Shown: positions 51,229 through 59,896 of the stretch, piece by piece
Layout of the letters: each line of letters opens with the position of its first letter
Position numbering within the stretch: the stretch's first letter is position 1
Program-made: the position numbers and the translations under genes
NCBI GenBank assembly: GCA_003247575.1
Contig: QJZC01000039.1
Location: 1 to 64,000, forward strand
Direction: 5' to 3'
Length of the DNA stretch: 64,000 bases
Source of the DNA: Pseudomonadota bacterium
GTDB taxonomy: Bacteria; Myxococcota_A; UBA9160; SZUA-336
The notes under the pieces: model-generated
Told to the model about the DNA's origin: nothing
The model's database searches: none
Seen by the model: the letters and a program-made list of their open reading frames with translations, nothing else

Positions 51229-54200
51229 AGACCGAGGCGATACCGCTCACGCGCGACCGCTCCGTCTGGGGAGGGCCCTTGCGAGCCTCCCAGAAGCCGC
51301 GGACTTCCTCCAGAATCAGGTACCACGAGGGGACCACGAACAAGGTCACGACCGTGGCGCAGGCCACACCGAAAGCCAGCGAGATCGCCATCGGCACGAG
51401 AAACTGAGCCTGGACGCTTCGGTTCAGCATGAGCGGCACCAGGCCTATGAACGTCGTGAGCGCCGTCAGCAGAATCGGACGGAAGCGCGCGATGCTCGCA
51501 CTGCGAGCCGCAGGCTGAATCCCGGAGCCCGCTTCCCGCTCGCCATTCACATAGTGGACCAGCACCAAGCTCGAGTTCACGACCACGCCGGCAGCGGCGA
51601 TGATCCCCATCAGCGACATGAAGCTCAGACCGTGCCCCATGATCAGGTGGCCGATCACCGCACCGACGAACGCGAACGGGATCGCACTCATGATCAGCAG
51701 CGGCTGAGTGTAGGAACCCAGCGGGATCGCGAGCAACGCATACATCACGAAGAGAGCCGCGACTCCCACCTGAACGAAGGAGGTCAGGGCAGCCGCCTGC
51801 TCCTTCTGCTCTCCTTCGAAGCTGTAGGTGACTCCCGGATAGCGACTCTCGATCTCCGGCAGAGCGGTTTCACGTAGCCGCTCGATCACGAAGTTGGCCG
51901 TCGTGAGAGTTCGATCCACATCGGCTGTCACGTTGACCACGCGCTGGCGATCGGCGCGCCGAATCGTCGAGTAGCCGCGATCCAGCTCCGCCCGCGCGAC
52001 CGTCGAGAACGGTACCTCGCTGCCGTCTGGCGTGCGGATCCGCATCGACTCGAGACTGGCGATCTGGCGACGCTGCTCGCTGGGGTATCGCACCATGACG
52101 CGCACATCATCCCGTCCGCGCTGGATCCGCTGGGCCTCTTCCCCATAGAACGCCTGTCGCACCTGCCGCGCTAGATCGTTCAGGGTGAGTCCGAGCGCCT
52201 CCCCCTCGGGAGTGATCGAGAGCAGCACCTCGCGCTTGCCGGGTCGAAAACTATCCGCGATGTCGATCACACCCGAGTAGTCGGCAAGCCGCTGCTTGAG
52301 CTCGTCTGCAGCCTCGCTGAGAGCCCCGACGTCCCGACCCTGGAGCTGGATGTTGATCGCTTCACCGACCGAGAACAACGAGGATGCGAAGATCAGCTCG
52401 GTCGCCTCGGGCACGGGGCCTGTGAGCTCGCGCCAGCGCTGCGCGACCGCGCGGGTAGACAAATCGCGCTGCTCGGACGGAATCAGCTCGAGGGTCACCT
52501 CGCCCAGATGCCCACCGCCGGCACTGCGCCGATCAGGCCCCACCGGCGGCCCCTGCAGAGCGTGCACTCCGAGCGAGGTCAGCCGGTTCTTGATCAAGCT
52601 GACGCCGAGATCCCGATACTCCTCGTCCAGCTCGCGGCGAAGCTCGAGCGCTGCCGACTCGATACGATTCAGGATCACCTCGGTCGTGGCAGCAGGCGTA
52701 CCCGGGGGCAGAGTCAGCTGCGCCGTCACGGTGTCGCTCTCGACCGGCGGAAAGAAGGAGAAGCGTAGTCGTCCACTGCCCAGAACTCCGGCGGTGCACA
52801 CGAGCGCACCCAGACTCAGAGCGACGGTCGTGTAGCGCCAGTCGAGCGCGCGTTCCATAGCGCGATGGAACGGCCCAACGGTGAACGCTTCGAGCCGCTG
52901 CGCAAAGTGGGTTTGAAGCTCGAGAAGTCGAGCAGCGGGACGTTCCAGCAGCCCGAGACGCTTCAAGACGAACAGAAGGGCCAACGTGCCACCGAACAGC
53001 ACGGCAAAGGCTGCGACGTGGAGCACGAACATCGAGTAGAGGAGCGCCAGTACGGGGATCGCCATCATCGCGACTTCGGTCGAGGCGGACTGCTCGCGAC
53101 CATGCCCCAGATGCCCGGGAAGGATCAGCTGCGACTCGACCAGTGAAAAGCCGAGGCAGAGCATCACGATCGTCGCGATGATCGCCATGATCTGGCCCAT
53201 GGTTCCGGGCCCCAGCAAGAGCGGCAGGAACGCGACGACCGTCGTCAGAACGCCGAACACGACCGGGAGCGCAACCTCCTGAGCCCCCGCGATCGCCGCA
53301 GGCAAGCGCGTCTCGCCGGCACCTTGCCGGCGGTAGATGTTCTCGCCGATCACGATCGCATCATCGACGAGAATTCCCAGTACGAGGATGAATCCGAACA
53401 GCGAGATTCCGTCGATCGAGAGACCCAGAACGGGCAACATCCAGAGCGCCCCCAGGAACGACACTGGAATTCCCAGACTCACCCAGAACGACAGCCGCGG
53501 GCGCAGGAACAAGGCGAGCAGCAGCAGCACCAGCAGGAACCCCATGCGGCCACTCGAGATCAGCGTATCCAGCCGGTCGCGCAGCAAGCGCGAACCGTCC
53601 CGCCAGAGCACGAGATCGATCCCCGCCGGCAGCCGCTCGCGCGCCTCGTCCAGGTACTCGCGCACGACCTCGGCGATCTCGAGCAGATCCTGATCGCCCA
53701 CTCGAAAGACGCGGATCATGGCCGCCGGCTTACCGTCGAAGCGAAGCCATTGATCCACGTCGCTGAACCCGTCGATCACGGTGGCGACATCCGCCAAGCG
53801 AACACGCGTACCATCGGGTCGAGTCAGCAGCACGAGTCGCTCGAAATCGAGCCCGCGATACGCCTGTCCCTTGGTGCGCAGCAGGATGTCGCCATCCGAC
53901 GCCTTGACGGTTCCGCCGGGAAGGTCGAGCGAAGAGCGCCGAACCGCACGAGCGACATCGTCGAAGCTCAGACCGAAACGCCGTAGGTTGGCTTCGGAGA
54001 CTTCGATCGAGATTTCGTAGTCCCGGACGCCCGAGACTTCGACCTGCGTGATCTCCGGCTTCGCCGCAAGCTCGTCTCGGAGTCGCTCTGCGAGTTCCTT
54101 GAGCGTACGCTCGTCCGCATGGCCAGTGAGCGCGAGATCCGCCACTGGGCGCTTCTGCGCGACGCGAGCGATGACCGGTTGCTCCGTCTCCTCTGGAAGG

Positions 54201-54553
54201 GTCTCGATCCCGTCGACGCGCGTCTTGATCTCGTCGAGCACGTCGTCCGGATCCTCGCCCGAAAACACCTTGACGGTGATCGCGCAGGCTCCCTCGTTCG
54301 CAGATGTTCTCAGCTGGTCGATGCCCTCGAGCCCGTCGATCGCTTCCTCTACCCGCGTGCACACGCCGAGCTCCACTTCTTCGGGAGCTGCGCCGAGATA
54401 CGTGACCCCAACGGTGATCAGATCCTCTTCGAGATCGGGGAAGCTCTTCTGAGGAATTCCGGGCAGCTGCACCATGCCGGCGATGATGAGCAGCAGCATC
54501 AGCAGATTCGACGCCACACCGTTCTGCGCAAACCAAGCGATCAAGCGCTTCAT
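51227..54553 (-). CDS. RND efflux permease (AcrB/HAE-1 or HME-like)
   Basis: 1108-residue proton-driven inner-membrane pump. Opening MKRLIAWFAQNGVASNLLMLLLIIAGMVQL, porter loops with PGVTYSFEGEQKEQAA, and DDAIVIGENIYRRQ, the proton-relay segment in helix 4, with ~12 membrane helices arranged 1+5 and 1+5 around two periplasmic loops. It lacks the usual N-terminal FIxRP, and matches the efflux RND branch found in deltaproteobacteria. ATG at 54553 overlaps the adaptor stop by ATGA. An outer-membrane TolC-like partner is not in the window. The substrate cannot be decided. Confidence 0.92.
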   Translation of the reverse strand: MKRLIAWFAQNGVASNLLMLLLIIAGMVQLPGIPQKSFPDLEEDLITVGVTYLGAAPEEVELGVCTRVEEAIDGLEGIDQLRTSANEGACAITVKVFSGEDPDDVLDEIKTRVDGIETLPEETEQPVIARVAQKRPVADLALTGHADERTLKELAERLRDELAAKPEITQVEVSGVRDYEISIEVSEANLRRFGLSFDDVARAVRRSSLDLPGGTVKASDGDILLRTKGQAYRGLDFERLVLLTRPDGTRVRLADVATVIDGFSDVDQWLRFDGKPAAMIRVFRVGDQDLLEIAEVVREYLDEARERLPAGIDLVLWRDGSRLLRDRLDTLISSGRMGFLLVLLLLALFLRPRLSFWVSLGIPVSFLGALWMLPVLGLSIDGISLFGFILVLGILVDDAIVIGENIYRRQGAGETRLPAAIAGAQEVALPVVFGVLTTVVAFLPLLLGPGTMGQIMAIIATIVMLCLGFSLVESQLILPGHLGHGREQSASTEVAMMAIPVLALLYSMFVLHVAAFAVLFGGTLALLFVLKRLGLLERPAARLLELQTHFAQRLEAFTVGPFHRAMERALDWRYTTVALSLGALVCTAGVLGSGRLRFSFFPPVESDTVTAQLTLPPGTPAATTEVILNRIESAALELRRELDEEYRDLGVSLIKNRLTSLGVHALQGPPVGPDRRSAGGGHLGEVTLELIPSEQRDLSTRAVAQRWRELTGPVPEATELIFASSLFSVGEAINIQLQGRDVGALSEAADELKQRLADYSGVIDIADSFRPGKREVLLSITPEGEALGLTLNDLARQVRQAFYGEEAQRIQRGRDDVRVMVRYPSEQRRQIASLESMRIRTPDGSEVPFSTVARAELDRGYSTIRRADRQRVVNVTADVDRTLTTANFVIERLRETALPEIESRYPGVTYSFEGEQKEQAAALTSFVQVGVAALFVMYALLAIPLGSYTQPLLIMSAIPFAFVGAVIGHLIMGHGLSFMSLMGIIAAAGVVVNSSLVLVHYVNGEREAGSGIQPAARSASIARFRPILLTALTTFIGLVPLMLNRSVQAQFLVPMAISLAFGVACATVVTLFVVPSWYLILEEVRGFWEARKGPPQTERSRVSGIASV

Positions 54554-55956
54554 GAACCGAGCTCCTCGGTCCCGGGCCCACTGGGCCTCGAACCTGGCGG
54601 AGCGGGAGTCGGTTCGTTCACCAGAGTGCGCACCCGCATGCCTTCGACGGCGACGTCGAGCGAGGCGGCCGCGATGCGCTCCCCCGACTCGAGCCCGGCG
54701 ACCACCACCGCAGACTCTCCCTCGACGCGCAGCACCGAAACCTCGCGCAGACGCAGCTTGTCGTCCCGATCGATCACCCAGACGTGTGACGGGTCGCGCA
54801 GCGCCGCGCGGGGTACGACGAAGGCCTCGGGAATCTCTCGGCCCAGGATTTCGACATCGACGAAGAGCCCCACCGCAAGCGGAGGCCGATCTCCCGTACG
54901 AGCGTATGGATCGGGAATTCGCGCGATCACGTTCACCATGCGGGTCTTCGGATCCAGCTCGCCCTCGGTGCGTACCACACGACCGCGCCACTGATGCGCG
55001 GCCCCCGCGAAGCGAGCACTCAGTAGGACCCCACCAGAGGCATCGGAAGCGGGGGGCTCGGCACCCGGGAACACGGGTCCTGCTAGGTCGCCGCTCTCTG
55101 GCACGGCCCCTTCTTGCGCCTCGGAGCTCTCGGTCTCCAGTGCGCCGGCAGTGTCGCCGGGATCAGGATCCTCCATTCTGTACATCAGCGGTAGATCCAG
55201 GTACGCGAGCTCGCCGTCTGGAACTGGGACTCTCACCTCCGCGAAGTCGATGGCATACAGAGTGGCGAGCGGGGCGCCGCGGGTCACGAACTGCCCGAGA
55301 TCCACGTTCTCGTCGCGCACGCGGCCGTCGAAGGGTGCGGAGAGCTCCGTGCGCTCCAGGTTCTTCTTCGCGGCAGCGACCATCGCCTCGGCTTCGCGTC
55401 GATTCGCGAGCGCGATGCGCTCCGCACTGATCGCCTGATCGAGCTCGTTCGGACTCGCGACACTGCGCTCAGCGAGCCCCTGGCGGCGTTCGAGCTCCCG
55501 GCTCGTTCGCCTCACCTCGGCACGCGCCCGTTCCAGCTGAGCTTCCGCGCGTTCGAGCTCTACGCGCATATCGATCGGGTCGATGCGTAGCAGTGGATCG
55601 CCGCGCTCGAAGAAGCCGCCGGAGACGAGCGCATCGGAAATCCAGACCACGGTCCCGGACACCTCGGGCACGAGGTCGCTCTCGGTGCGCGGCACGACGC
55701 TCCCGTGCGTCCTTACCCGCAGCCTCAAGGGTTGCGACTGCACCTTCACTGCGCGCACGAACGGAAGCGGTACCTGTGCCGGGCGTGGCTCCACCGACGG
55801 GCCGGTGAGCACGAGACCCAGTGCAACCAACGCTGAGGCTACGAGCACCCCCAAGGGCAGCCAAGGTCGCATCCGAACGCCGCGAGGAGCCTGCGCCTTC
55901 GCAGCCGTCGCCTCGAGCGCCGGGTGCTCCCACGGGTCGATGGGGTCACTGCTCAC
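54550..55956 (-). CDS. RND periplasmic adaptor (membrane fusion protein)
   Basis: 468 residues with one N-terminal anchor (LPLGVLVASALVALGLVLTG, about 32-51). The lipoyl/hairpin arrangement is visible: RTHGSVVPRTESDLVPEVSGTVVWI, a long coiled-coil pair (about 130-205) with VELERAEAQLERARAEVRR, LSAPFDGRVRDENVDLGQFVTRG, and a beta-barrel part with RMVNVIARIPDP. It links the RND permease to an outer-membrane channel. It overlaps both neighbours by 4 bases (ATGA at 54550-54553 and at 55953-55956), so pump and adaptor are translated in series behind the TetR gene. Confidence 0.92.
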   Translation of the reverse strand: MSSDPIDPWEHPALEATAAKAQAPRGVRMRPWLPLGVLVASALVALGLVLTGPSVEPRPAQVPLPFVRAVKVQSQPLRLRVRTHGSVVPRTESDLVPEVSGTVVWISDALVSGGFFERGDPLLRIDPIDMRVELERAEAQLERARAEVRRTSRELERRQGLAERSVASPNELDQAISAERIALANRREAEAMVAAAKKNLERTELSAPFDGRVRDENVDLGQFVTRGAPLATLYAIDFAEVRVPVPDGELAYLDLPLMYRMEDPDPGDTAGALETESSEAQEGAVPESGDLAGPVFPGAEPPASDASGGVLLSARFAGAAHQWRGRVVRTEGELDPKTRMVNVIARIPDPYARTGDRPPLAVGLFVDVEILGREIPEAFVVPRAALRDPSHVWVIDRDDKLRLREVSVLRVEGESAVVVAGLESGERIAAASLDVAVEGMRVRTLVNEPTPAPPGSRPSGPGTEELGS

Positions 55957-56684
55957 TCTGTGCCCTCAGCGCGCGAGGCTCGGGCGGGTGCCCCGATCCC
56001 CGCCTCCACGAAGCCGAGCAACAGCTCCACTAATTCCTCCGTCGAAGCTCGCCCGAGCTCCGGCCCGAACTGGAGCGCCAAACCGGCATTGCCGGAGATC
56101 ACATAGAGGAGCGCCCCCACGACGAACTGGAAGCGCCAACGCAGCTCGTCCCTCGGCAGCTGGGGCAGCGACCGCTCCAGCGCTTCGACGAAGCGTCGCC
56201 CGAGCGCACCGAACTCGCGCTCGACCAAGGGACCGACGAGGTGAGGAGGCTCTCCGTAGATGCGGCCGAGCAGCGATCGCACACGCTGAGGATCGCGTCC
56301 ACGCTCACGCATCAGCGCGGGCTCGATGAAGGCGCGCAGGACCGCCTCCGCACTCGGGGCTGCAGGCGCGGAAGCGGCTTCGAGTCGCAGCAAACGCTCC
56401 AGTCGATCTTGATTGATCGGACCGACGTGTTGATCGAGCAGAGCGTGGAGCAGACCTTCCTTCGATCCGAAGTGGTAGTGGACCGCGGCCAGGTTGACGC
56501 CCGCCGCACCCGTCACCGCGCGCAACGACGCTCCAGAGAAGCCACGCTCCACGAACAGCGCCTCGGCAGCCTCGAGAATGCGCTGCTTCGTGTCCAACGC
56601 CTTGGAGCATGCGGCCTTGGAGTCCCCGGCCTTCGGATCTCCGGCGCTCGAATCTGTGGCTCGCTGATTCGCTGGAACACCCAT
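55953..56684 (-). CDS. TetR-family repressor of the RND operon
   Basis: 243 residues. The N-terminal helix-turn-helix is KQRILEAAEALFVERGFSGASLRAVTGAAGVNLAAVHYHFGSKEGLL (about 33-79), preceded by a Lys/Ala/Asp-rich leader. The C-terminal ligand domain has LLGRIYGEPPHLVGPLVEREFG, the pattern of the TetR/CECR subfamily. The gene starts with ATG at 56684 and heads the adaptor-pump operon. A 16-bp palindrome overlaps its promoter (separate entry), so it probably represses its own operon until a pump substrate binds it. Confidence 0.93.
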   Translation of the reverse strand: MGVPANQRATDSSAGDPKAGDSKAACSKALDTKQRILEAAEALFVERGFSGASLRAVTGAAGVNLAAVHYHFGSKEGLLHALLDQHVGPINQDRLERLLRLEAASAPAAPSAEAVLRAFIEPALMRERGRDPQRVRSLLGRIYGEPPHLVGPLVEREFGALGRRFVEALERSLPQLPRDELRWRFQFVVGALLYVISGNAGLALQFGPELGRASTEELVELLLGFVEAGIGAPARASRAEGTE

Positions 56685-56692
56685 CGCACAGA

Positions 56693-56720
56693 ATCAAACG
56701 GTCGTTTGAAAGATTGTCAA
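56693..56720 (-). promoter_or_regulatory. Sigma-70-type promoter of the tetR-adaptor-RND operon
   Basis: On the minus strand TTGACA (56720-56715) and TTTGAT (56698-56693) are separated by 16 nt. The start ATG at 56684 lies 8 bp downstream of the -10 box, so transcription should begin at or next to the ATG: a leaderless mRNA. No ribosome-binding site is seen in that gap. Confidence 0.75.
56694..56709. promoter_or_regulatory. TetR operator palindrome
   Basis: TCAAACG (56694-56700), GT, CGTTTGA (56703-56709) is a perfect 7-bp inverted repeat with a 2-nt centre. It overlaps the -10 box and most of the spacer of the promoter, as expected for an autorepressor. Confidence 0.85.
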
Positions 56721-57026
56721 TAGCGGATAGTCACAGCCGCTCTCCGGGAGTCGGGGCCAAGGGCGCCCATGTGCGCGGACGGCTCCGAAGCGGTGCTCCG
56801 AAGCGGTGCATCGCAACCGCATGCGAGCAGCAGGATCTGCGCGACACTGCACCGCCGTAGCCAACCAGGGCGGCCTGGCCTTCGCTCAGGCGGGACGTTA
56901 GGCTAGGCGCCCCTGTATTGGGGCGCGATCCCTCAGTGTCGAGTACGAGGCGGGAGCGTCCGAGGCTGCCAGCGCCGCCAAGGCTCGCCGGCGCCAGCTT
57001 CGCGACAGGAGCTATGGGAGGGAACG
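56710..57026. other. Intergenic region with tandem repeat and hairpin, upstream of serS
   Basis: It contains a perfect 13-bp tandem duplication GCTCCGAAGCGGT at 56782-56807 and a hairpin with GCGCCCC (56907-56913) and GGGGCGC (56920-56926) around TGTATT, about 100 bp before serS. The hairpin could be a terminator or attenuator; no T-box leader is visible. No gene is seen. Confidence 0.5.
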
Positions 57027-58292
57027 GTGCTCGATCTCAAGTACATCCGGGACAACATCGAGGCAGTCCGGGCGAACCTCGAAGCCCGAGGCTCGCGAGC
57101 GGACATCGATCAGTTGTTGCGGCTGGATGACGAGCGACGTCGCGTCCTGCAGAAGCTCAACGAGGTCCGCCGCCAACGCAACGAGCTCTCGAAGAGCATT
57201 CAGGGCCGGCGTCCGACCGAGACGGAACGCACTCGCGGCAGAGAGCTGAAGGATGCCGAGCCCCAGCTGGAACAGGAGGTCGCTCGGATTGCGGCCGAGC
57301 TGGACTCCCTCAGTCGCACCCTCCCGAACGTCACTCAGCCGGACGTGCCGGCAGGAGTCGGGCCCGAGTCCAACCAGCTGGTCCGGACGTGGGGAGAGCC
57401 TCCCAAGTTCCAATTCAAGGCTCTCGATCACGTATCGCTCGCCATGCGTCACGATCTGGTGGACTTCGAAGCCGGAGCCAAGGTCACTGGCCAGAAGTTC
57501 TACTTTCTGAAGAACGAGGCCGTGCTGCTCGAACACGCTCTCGTGCGACTCGCACTCGATCGCACGCGCGCCCGAGGCTTCACTCTGTTCCAGACCCCCG
57601 ATCTCGCGAGACAGAGCGTGTGTGCGGGCACCGGCTACAACCCAGAGGGACCGGAGCGTCAGATCTACACCATCGCAGATGATGAGCTCGCCCTGATCGG
57701 GACCGCGGAGATCACCCTCTCGGGCATGCACGCCGACGAGGTACTCGAAGCCTCGTCGCTCCCGCGCCGCTACACGGGCCTCTCGCACTGCTATCGCGTC
57801 GAGGCGGGTGGAGCCGGGCGCGTCGCTCGCGGTCTGTATCGCGTGCACCAGTTCACCAAGGTAGAGATGTTCGCCTACACACGACCCGAGGATTCCGAAG
57901 CGATGCACCAGGAGTTCCTCGAGATCGAGGAGGAAATCTTCCAGGCGCTCGAGCTGCCCTACCGGGTCATGCTGCTCTGCGGCGGAGACGCGGCGGCTCA
58001 GTCCGCACGCACCTACGACATCGAGGCGTGGATGCCCGGCCGTGAAGAGAACGGAGCCTGGGGCGAGGTCACCAGCACTTCGACGTGCACCGACTACCAG
58101 GCGCGCCGACTCAACATCCGCTATCGGGATCCGGAGACCCGCAAGATGGTATTCGTGCACATGCTCAATGGCACGGCGATTGCCTGTCCCCGAGTCCTCG
58201 TCGCCCTGCTCGAGGTTCACCAGCAGACGGACGGATCGATTCGCATCCCCGAAGCGCTACGCCCCTACACAGGCTTCGAGCGAATCGGTTAG
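57027..58292 (+). CDS. serS: Serine--tRNA ligase
   Basis: Charges tRNA-Ser (and tRNA-Sec) with serine. 421 residues. The N-terminal coiled-coil arm (MLDLKYIRDNIEAVRANLEAR through about 110) precedes a class II core with LIGTAEITLSG, motif 2 LSHCYRVEAGGAGRVARGLYRVHQF, EVTSTSTCTDYQARRLNIRY and motif 3 region LNGTAIACPRVLVALLE. Lengths and order are normal. GTG at 57027 has GGGAGG about 5 nt upstream. Confidence 0.97.
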   Translation: MLDLKYIRDNIEAVRANLEARGSRADIDQLLRLDDERRRVLQKLNEVRRQRNELSKSIQGRRPTETERTRGRELKDAEPQLEQEVARIAAELDSLSRTLPNVTQPDVPAGVGPESNQLVRTWGEPPKFQFKALDHVSLAMRHDLVDFEAGAKVTGQKFYFLKNEAVLLEHALVRLALDRTRARGFTLFQTPDLARQSVCAGTGYNPEGPERQIYTIADDELALIGTAEITLSGMHADEVLEASSLPRRYTGLSHCYRVEAGGAGRVARGLYRVHQFTKVEMFAYTRPEDSEAMHQEFLEIEEEIFQALELPYRVMLLCGGDAAAQSARTYDIEAWMPGREENGAWGEVTSTSTCTDYQARRLNIRYRDPETRKMVFVHMLNGTAIACPRVLVALLEVHQQTDGSIRIPEALRPYTGFERIG

Positions 58293-58348
58293 CCACGGTT
58301 GGCGAGCACGGGTTTGGTTCGCGTCGGCAGGGTTCCTGCAGCGCAGAC

Positions 58349-59896
58349 TCAGCGCAGTGCGTCGGCCGCCGCGGCGGCGCCGGCGAGAGGGTCCAGGTTC
58401 CAGAACAAACCGAGATCCTGCGGCATCAGTCCGAGCAAGAAGATTGCTGCGGCACAGGTCGCCAGCACCAGCCAGCCGAAGAATCCAGAGCCTGGCTGCT
58501 CGGTTTCACCCGCACGTGGATCCTCCATGTACATGGCGACGGGAACACGCAGGTAGTAGTAGAGCGACACCGCACTGTTGAGTACTCCGATCACCGCGAG
58601 CCAGAGTAGCCCCTGGTCGGCTGGAGTAGCGCTCCAGCGTGCGATCGTGGCCTCGAAGAGCTTGAACTTCCCCATGAAGCCACCCGTTCCCGGGATTCCA
58701 GCGAGCGCGAACATGCAGATCGCCATGACGGCAGCGAAGAAGGGCCGCGTTGCGTGGAGTCCGGCGAGGTCTCCGATCTCTCCCGACTGCGTGCGCTCGC
58801 GTGTCGCCATCGCGAGGACCGCGAACGCCCCGAGACTCATGAACGTATATACGAGCAGGTAGAAGAGCACCGCCGCGTAGGCCTCGTCAGTGCCGACGCA
58901 AATACCGACCATCGCGTAGCCCGCGTGCGCGATGCTCGAGTACGCCAACATGCGCTTCACGCTGCGCTGAATCAGAGCCATGACGTTTCCGACGGTCATG
59001 CTGAGTACCGCGATCACCCAGAGAGGTACGTAGAACTGGTCCTGGCTCGGGCCGAGCGCGACTGCCATTACCCGGATCAGAGCACCGAACGCCGCCACCT
59101 TGACCGCGGTTGCCATGAACCCCGTCACGCTGGTAGGCGCGCCCTCGTAGACATCGGGAGCCCATTGGTGGAACGGAACGCCGCCCACCTTGAACACCAG
59201 ACCGATCACCAGCAGACCCGCCCCGACGAGCGCTACAGGGTTCTCCTGATCGAAGCGTGCCTGGCCGATCAGGTCGAGGGCCAGGGTGCCCGTCGCGCCG
59301 TAGAGCAGCGCGGTCCCGTAGAGCAGCAAGCCCGAAGCGAACGAACCGATCACGAAGTACTTGAGCGCGGACTCGTTCGATCGGAGCGAGCTGCGCTGGT
59401 ATCCGGCGAGCGCATAGATCGGAATCGTCATCAGCTCGAGCGCCAGGAAGAGCATCAGCAGATCCATGGCCGATGTAAGCAGCATCATTCCGAGCACCGA
59501 TGCGAGCAGCAGCGCGTAGTACTCCCCTCGGTTGTTGCGAAGCTCGGCCAGATAGCGAATCGAGATCAGCACCGTCATGATCGCGGACAGCAGCACGACC
59601 GCATTCAGGAACAGAGCCATCGCATCCAGACGGATCAGGGGATGATCTGCATTGAATACGCGGTCTGGCCGCAGGAATCCCCCAAGTGTGAAGATCAGCG
59701 CAGTACCGAGGATCAGCGCGGTTCCGAAGGCCATCATCGTGCCGGCGAGCTCGCGCGTCATGGGCCGAGACAGCCAGGTGCGCTTCTGCTGAATCATGCG
59801 CGCCAGCAGGACCTCGAACAGCGGCATCAGGACGGCGCCAGCCGCCACGATGATCATCGGCAGGATGGCTCCGACATCCAGAACGGGCGGCGTCAC
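58349..59896 (-). CDS. nuoN: NADH-quinone oxidoreductase subunit N
   Basis: Antiporter-like membrane subunit of complex I, 515 residues with about 14 membrane helices. FLALELMTIPIYALAGYQ, LKYFVIGSFASGLLLYG, KVGGVPFHQWAPDVYEGAPTSVT (the conserved Lys and acidic residues), MLAYSSIAHAGYAMVG and GTGGFMGKFKLFEA are typical. It overlaps the nuoM stop by ATGA (59893-59896) and is the last gene of the nuo block; serS converges on it with a 56-bp gap. Confidence 0.96.
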   Translation of the reverse strand: MTPPVLDVGAILPMIIVAAGAVLMPLFEVLLARMIQQKRTWLSRPMTRELAGTMMAFGTALILGTALIFTLGGFLRPDRVFNADHPLIRLDAMALFLNAVVLLSAIMTVLISIRYLAELRNNRGEYYALLLASVLGMMLLTSAMDLLMLFLALELMTIPIYALAGYQRSSLRSNESALKYFVIGSFASGLLLYGTALLYGATGTLALDLIGQARFDQENPVALVGAGLLVIGLVFKVGGVPFHQWAPDVYEGAPTSVTGFMATAVKVAAFGALIRVMAVALGPSQDQFYVPLWVIAVLSMTVGNVMALIQRSVKRMLAYSSIAHAGYAMVGICVGTDEAYAAVLFYLLVYTFMSLGAFAVLAMATRERTQSGEIGDLAGLHATRPFFAAVMAICMFALAGIPGTGGFMGKFKLFEATIARWSATPADQGLLWLAVIGVLNSAVSLYYYLRVPVAMYMEDPRAGETEQPGSGFFGWLVLATCAAAIFLLGLMPQDLGLFWNLDPLAGAAAAADALR

